Positions 59,325-64,000 of a DNA stretch of 64,000 bases are shown in pieces. Position 1 is the stretch's first letter. Each line of letters starts with the position of its first letter. The notes beneath the pieces were generated by a model. That model saw only the letters and a program-made list of their open reading frames with translations, did not search any database and was not told the origin of the DNA. The translations under genes were made by a program, and so were the position numbers. The DNA is from Tolypeutes matacus (lineage: Eukaryota; Chordata; Mammalia; Cingulata; Chlamyphoridae), in assembly GCA_026826555.1 (NCBI GenBank), contig JAKSZT010053928.1, forward strand, positions 40,060,934 to 40,124,933. The letters are read 5' to 3'.

Positions 59325-59432
59325 AAAAATATGAAACACTTCCCAAATTTCTGTGTCATCCTTGTGCAAGGGACTGTGCTAATCTTCTCTGTACTGTTTC
59401 AATTGTAGTGCATGTGCCACTGAAGCAAGCAC
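59325..59432 (-). pseudogene. U6 snRNA pseudogene
   Basis: The minus strand reads as U6: 5' 'gtgcttgcttcagtggcaca', the conserved 'acagagaagattagcac' (the splicing-critical ACAGAGA is intact), 'cttgcacaaggatgacac', 'aaatttgggaag', and a T-rich 3' end. About 15-20% of positions differ from the U6 sequence as I know it, including changes in the 5' stem. No proximal promoter elements are evident at normal spacing, since it sits in an L1 3' UTR. It is a full-length retrocopy of the RNA. Confidence 0.92.
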
Positions 59433-59445
59433 TCAATCTACTTTT

Positions 59446-59691
59446 TTTTTTTTTTTAAAGATTTTATTTTTATTTATTTATTTATTCCCCCCTTGCTGCT
59501 TGTGCTTGCTGTGTCCATTTGCTTTTGGCATTTTTCTGGGTCTGCTTGTCTCCCTTTGTTGAGTCATCTTGCTGCATCAGCTCACTGCACTGCAGGCCGG
59601 CTTGCCTTTACCAGGAGGCCCCGGGAATCGAACCCAGGGCTTCCCATATGGTAAACGGGAGCCCAATCAATTGAGCCACAGCCACTTCCCC
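59446..59691 (-). mobile_element. DAS-type SINE
   Basis: Minus-strand head 'ggggaagtggctgtggctcaa' and B box 'cctgggttcgattccc', then 'ggtaaaggcaagccggcctgc' and a tail of AAATAAATAAA plus poly(A). It is flanked by 'actcaatctactttt' (59431-59445) and 'actgaatttactttt' (59692-59706), 13 of 15 identical. The target begins within the last two bases of the U6 copy, so the SINE came after U6. Confidence 0.92.
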
Positions 59692-59706
59692 ACTGAATTT
59701 ACTTTT

Positions 59707-60059
59707 GCTTATAGTTAAGCCCAGTCATTTAGACATCAATTTGACTTTATATTTTGTTCATTTGTAGAAGAAAACAGGCTGTTTACTTTTGCTATGCAAA
59801 ACTTATGAACAGTGAAAAATAATGGTATTTTTAAAATGAATAATGCCACCAAGTTTAAAATAGGTCAACATCAAATTATTTTCATCTTCATTTACATACC
59901 CATTTTTATTTAGCTATTAAACTTTTAGCAAACAAAAAAATTAAGCTACTAGGCAACAATTTAAAAGCCTCATTTGAATTTTTTTGAATACATGATTTGT
60001 CATTAATTCAGATGGAGCTCAACTAATCTTAAACACTGGATGATTTTTGTCTCAAACAC
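59707..60059. other. Unassigned AT-rich DNA
   Basis: No family recognised. It lies between L1 3' UTR and L1 ORF2 text and could be a degraded L1 part. Confidence 0.35.
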
Positions 60060-61420
60060 ATATTATCTGTTTTTCTTCTATAATTTTTCTGGTTTTATCT
60101 TTTGGCATCTGTACCCCTGTATTGTTTGGAACTTATTCTTTTGTATAGTATAAGGTTCAGGTCTAATTTTGTCTTTTCCTAATTCCCAATTGCCCTAGCA
60201 CCATTCATTAAAAACTCCATCTTTCAGAGCAAATGTGGCTCAACTGGTTAAGAGTCTGCCTCCTATATGGGAGGGCTCGGGTTCAGTTCCAATGTCTCGT
60301 GAAAAACCAAAAACAAACAATAAACAAAACAAATGAGAAAGACAACTCAGGGAAGCTGATGTGACTCAGTAGTTGAGCGCCAGCTTCCCACATACAAAGT
60401 CCCAGGGTCTTTTAATTCTGTGCCATGTTCTATTTGTCTGTTCCTACCCAAGTACTACACTGTTTTAATTATAGAGGCTTTTATGGCATGCTTTTATTCC
60501 AAGTTTTTTCCTTTTCAATATTTTCCCAGGTATTCCTCCATGTTTGTTTTTCCTACGTGAACTTTATATAAAGTTTTCTGACTTCATAAAATGTTTATTG
60601 GCATTATCTTTGGGACTGTGTTAAATTTGGAAATCAAATTTAGCATAACTGACATCTTAATGATGTTGAATACCAAGATAAGGAGACATCTTTCCATTTG
60701 TTCAAGTCTAGCTTTGGATCTTTCAGGAAAGTCTTTAAAGATCCCCTCCTACATGTATTGCACATTTCTTTTAAGTTTAATCCTAAATTTTTAATATTGT
60801 TATTGCTATTGTAAATGAGATTGCTCTCTACCATTATGTTTGGTAACTGGTTATTGGTGTCCATGAAGGCTATTGATTTTCATATGTTAAGTTTATAATC
60901 TTATATAAGTTTATATACTTCACTGGATTCTTGTCTAAAATAGTTTTATCATTAATTCTCTGACGTTTTCCAGATATAGTGTCATATGTTCTGAAAATAG
61001 AGATATTTTAATGTCTTATCATTTTCATGCATCTAAATGATTTCTCTTATGTAATTATATTAAGCAATACCTATAGTACCCTGATGAACAGTCGAGAAGA
61101 TAGTAGGAATTTTTGCCTTGTTCCCAATAGTGGTGGAAATCTTCCTAATTTCTCCCCATTGATTAAGATACTAACTTTGGACAAAGATTATATATAGTTT
61201 ATTATAACAAGAAATTCTATTTTCTTTAGTAATTTTTTTATCAGGAATAGATGTTGAATTTTATCAAATTATTTTTCAACAACTAAGGAGAAATGAAGTG
61301 TTTTTTCCTCCATAGACCTACCCATAGAGTGTAGGCTATCAATAGATTTCCTAATATCAAAGTACTTTTGCATTCCAGAAATAAATCCCTTTTACTTTAT
61401 TGTACTATTATTTTTAAGGT
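60060..61420 (-). pseudogene. Old L1 ORF2 fragment
   Basis: Antisense L1 ORF2: 'tagcaccattcattaaaaac', 'tgttctatttgtctgttcc', 'acactgttttaattatagaggc', 'ctgacatcttaatgatgttg', 'tatcaggaatagatgttgaatttt', 'catagacctacccatagagtg'. The order matches 38.4-39.5 kb of the larger L1, i.e. the RT domain and the segment after it. The copy is heavily diverged and split by a SINE at 60225. Confidence 0.8.
60225..60410 (+). mobile_element. DAS-type SINE, dimeric, 3'-truncated
   Basis: The first monomer 'cagagcaaatgtggctcaac' with degraded B box 'ctcgggttcagttcc' has an AACAAACAATAAAC tail. A second head, 'gggaagctgatgtgactcagtagttgagcgcc...aagtcccagggtc', ends abruptly at about 60410. Both monomers are diverged, making this one of the older SINE copies here. 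Confidence 0.8.
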
Positions 61421-63714
61421 ACTGTTGGTTTCGGTTTGTAATTTTTAAAATTAACTTTGATATTTCTCTCCAGTTTTTCTTTTCTTCCTTCCTTCCTTCC
61501 TTTCTAAATTTCTTTCATTCTTTGATTCTTTCTTTGCAATTTTCATCAGGTTTAACTGTCAAAGTGATATAAGGAAGTTTTCTTCCAGTTTTAATGCTCT
61601 GGAAAAATTTAGAGAGCATGGATAGACTATGGACTTTAAATGTTTCCACTTGTATTGCCACTCTGTCTTTCATATAAACATAAAATATCACACAGAGAAA
61701 CTTTTTGGGAAGGAACCAAAAATTACCCCTCCCCACAGACAAATTAAAAGCTAGGTTGAAGCATGATTTCCATATGCTTTGAGAATTCCATTTGAAAAGA
61801 TAAATATGGCTTAATATTTCCTAAAACAAAATAATAGGATATTTAGTATTAGCTATAGTGGATTTATTTGTAAATCTTAAAGATATTTCTAGATAATTGA
61901 CCATGTGATAAAGCATATAGTAAAAATGATTTTTCTACAATGGCAAACTCCAAAATAGTAGTATTTTTTTTCTTTACAGAATCATTTTCCAATATCAGAA
62001 TCCCTAGTAAGTTGCCAGTGTGAATCCTTGACTTCCAAAAGACAATAAGTAGTTGAAAATAAATATTATAGGTGATGCAGTGTTTCCTCACATAATTGGC
62101 TGTCATACTTCTGCATTTTCTCTCCCTATTCTGAACTTAGGGAGGTCTGTGTCACTTCTCTCCCAGAATAACAGGTTCAATAACTGTTTGACTTTATTTG
62201 AAGCTAATTGCTAATCTCATGGTCCTTTTCTCTCTGTTAGAAATATTCCCTGAAAATCACATCCAGTGGTGCATTCTAAGTAGTTCTTTTGCCAGAACTT
62301 AAGAAATAAAGCAGCTTGAACAAAGAGAAAAGTGAAGCATAATAGCTCCATAAATTAATATCTAGCATTCTTTATGGTTACAGAAAAATGTAGATAATCC
62401 ATGTAATTTTAGGTAAAGCAAATACACCTACAGTTGAATTTGATGACAGTCTCTCTGTAAGAATGTCATAAATTTTTTGCAACTGAATATTGTCTTGATT
62501 CGATTAAGAAAAAAATCCCATTGTACTTTTGGAGGAACATGAATGTCACCGTAAAATAAGAAACGAACTGCTAGAATTTTTTAAATAGATGTCTATGTAG
62601 TTCAGTATTGTCCAGTAATTTTTCAGAGAGACAGATTTCCAGGTACAGATGGGCTATTTATGCATTCACGTTGGATGTCCTTTTTGAAAATATTCACTGC
62701 ATCTTTTCATCCCTCCTGTCTCCCTCCAGTTTAGAAGAGAAATGGATTGGGTCTATAATGGAGAGAACAACCTTGGAAGTTCAGGAGCATCATTCCAAAA
62801 GTGAGGTGAGACCTGATCAGTTAAAAGTCACCTCTAGAAGGTGGTCGCCATTATTTTCTACTGGTGATAGCCACACATTAGAAAACATGAAACCCAAAAC
62901 TAACACGAGTGGAAGCTGCTATCCTGCAGTGAAGGGGTGGAGATGGGAAGGAGGTAGATCTATGCAAGTGACTCAACAGATGTGCTTTTCCATCTGCCTC
63001 TCTTCAGAGCAGTCTGCTCTTGTTTGTCCTTGGAAATCTAAGTGGGCCAATCATTTGTGTTTAGATTCCTTGACATGTACTATAGCCATGCACCTGAACA
63101 CAGGGGATCCTGTGCACAGAGATTTGCCCATAATTTATTTTACCTCTATTTATGGCTCTACGCAAATTTAGAAAAGTAGCTTTGCCCGTCTCTTATAGTT
63201 TTTGGATCTTCTCTCCCATCTATCCAGATTAATACCACCTCTGTGCCCCTGTCTTATTTACGGAAATTGCACGGAACAAATGCAGTTCCCAGGACCCCCT
63301 CTGATGTCTCACCTATCAGACTGGGAGACGAATTAAGCCTCTTCCAATCATTTAAATAAGGTAATAAACTAGTTTGAAGACAGCCTTAAATGCCTGAGTT
63401 ACCCAGGGGCAAATTTATAAACATTTGTTAAATTATTATTGACTGGTGAGGGATTACCCTTTTATCTGACCCAGATTGCATAGGCATACCCTTGCTATTC
63501 TTATTTTAAGACAATGAATAGAAAATGATGGAATTTTGGATCAAGCGCTGGTAAAACATATAGCAGAGTGGGATTTACCATGCCTGGCACTCTTCTGTGG
63601 AGTTTTAGAAACAGACAAACACTGAACCACAGTATTGGGGGTTCCAAACCAGGTATCTTTAAATTTTAAAAGCCACGCATGCGATTCTGCTGCATCCCAC
63701 AATTGAGGCCCAGT
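61421..63714. other. Unassigned DNA with one 187-codon open frame
   Basis: No repeat is recognised except a (TTCC)n patch at about 61485-61502. The ATG-to-stop frame at 62608-63171 (+) is the longest in the window outside transposons. Its protein shows no signal peptide, membrane segment or domain I know, and composition is ordinary. No promoter or polyadenylation context stands out. It is probably chance, possibly an exon of a lineage-specific non-coding RNA. Confidence 0.35.
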
Positions 63715-63890
63715 GTTTCAGAGCCCTGCCACTCAATGCATGGTCCTGGGACAGCTGCATTGGCATCACCTGGAAGTTGTTAGAATTTCGGAATTTCAGG
63801 GCCCACCCAGACATACTGAATCAGAATCTGCATTTTAACAAGCTTCCTGGTGATTTGTATGCACATTAAAGTTTGAAAAACACTACTATA
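63715..63890 (+). mobile_element. MER5A-like hAT element
   Basis: 'ctcaatgcatggtcctggga', 'cattggcatcacctggaagttgttagaa', 'cagggcccacccagacatactgaatcagaatctgc', 'tttaacaagcttcctggtgatttg', 'aaagtttgaaaaacactac' follow MER5A over nearly its whole length. Confidence 0.8.
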
Positions 63891-64000
63891 GGAGCAACCA
63901 CAACAGGATTCCATAGCCAGGCCCAATGAGGGAAGTAGCTACTGAAAACTGGCAGACGGTCCTGAAAATAAAACTACACTAGTAAGATTGCCAATGGTAA
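63891..64000. other. Unassigned window end
   Basis: Short non-coding sequence; nothing recognised. Confidence 0.4.

Noticed and set aside
59325..59432. Functional U6 snRNA gene
   Set aside because: Many substitutions, and no U6-type upstream promoter (TATA and PSE at set spacing) could be seen on the minus-strand upstream side, which is a SINE.
1..64000. CRISPR arrays, bacterial operons, riboswitches, replication origins
   Set aside because: The window is mammalian repeat-rich DNA; no regularly spaced palindromic repeats or prokaryotic gene organisation exist here.

Overview
This window looks like mammalian intergenic or intronic DNA from an armadillo, most probably Dasypus or a close cingulate. 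The diagnostic feature is a set of tRNA-derived DAS-type SINEs, with heads resembling 'cagatgtggctcaa...ggttcgatccctgggacc', on both strands. They sit among placental repeats (MIR, L2, MLT1, MER5/MER20-like hAT elements) and L1 copies whose 3' ends look lineage-specific. The species call rests on remembered repeat families and not on a database search. I find no functional protein-coding gene, no intact RNA gene and no CpG island. Nearly all the open reading frames are short chance ORFs or lie inside transposons.

Layout. 1-12.2 kb is sparse, with an L1 scrap, L2, MIR, an MLT1 LTR (about 6 kb) and an L2 (6.5-7.2 kb). 12.2-18.4 kb holds L2 DNA carrying a retroposed tRNA-Gly half and a 191-bp hAT element with perfect ends, then a MER20-like element, an LTR and a MIR. 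18.4-22.4 kb is repeat-poor. 22.5-25.2 kb is a SINE/L1 pile-up that includes a SINE with an internal GC-rich minisatellite. 25.6-34.7 kb has MIRs, two LTRs, a MER5 copy and a roughly 106-bp tandem array. 35.2-42.7 kb is minus-strand L1: a nearly full-length decayed copy with a younger inverted-truncated L1 inside its endonuclease region, and a second 3' UTR abutting its 3' end. 44.8-52.2 kb has a solo LTR with target duplication, old MIR/L2/MER5 pieces and a plus-strand L1M lacking ORF2. 54.6-61.4 kb is a nested stack: an old minus-strand L1 3' UTR split by a 3.3-kb ERVL/MaLR-like provirus, whose 3' LTR was in turn split by a DAS SINE that contains a 100-N assembly gap. Next to it lie a U6 pseudogene, another DAS SINE and an L1 ORF2 fragment. 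The last 2.5 kb is mostly unassigned.

The elements do not form a pathway; they are successive retroposition layers whose target-site duplications and nesting give a relative chronology. L1 is the presumed machinery for the DAS SINEs, the U6 copy and the tRNA half. No convincing new biological system was found. The most interesting items are the tRNA-half insertion, the SINE-minisatellite composite, the twin-primed L1, the complete non-autonomous provirus and the 106-bp satellite-like array.
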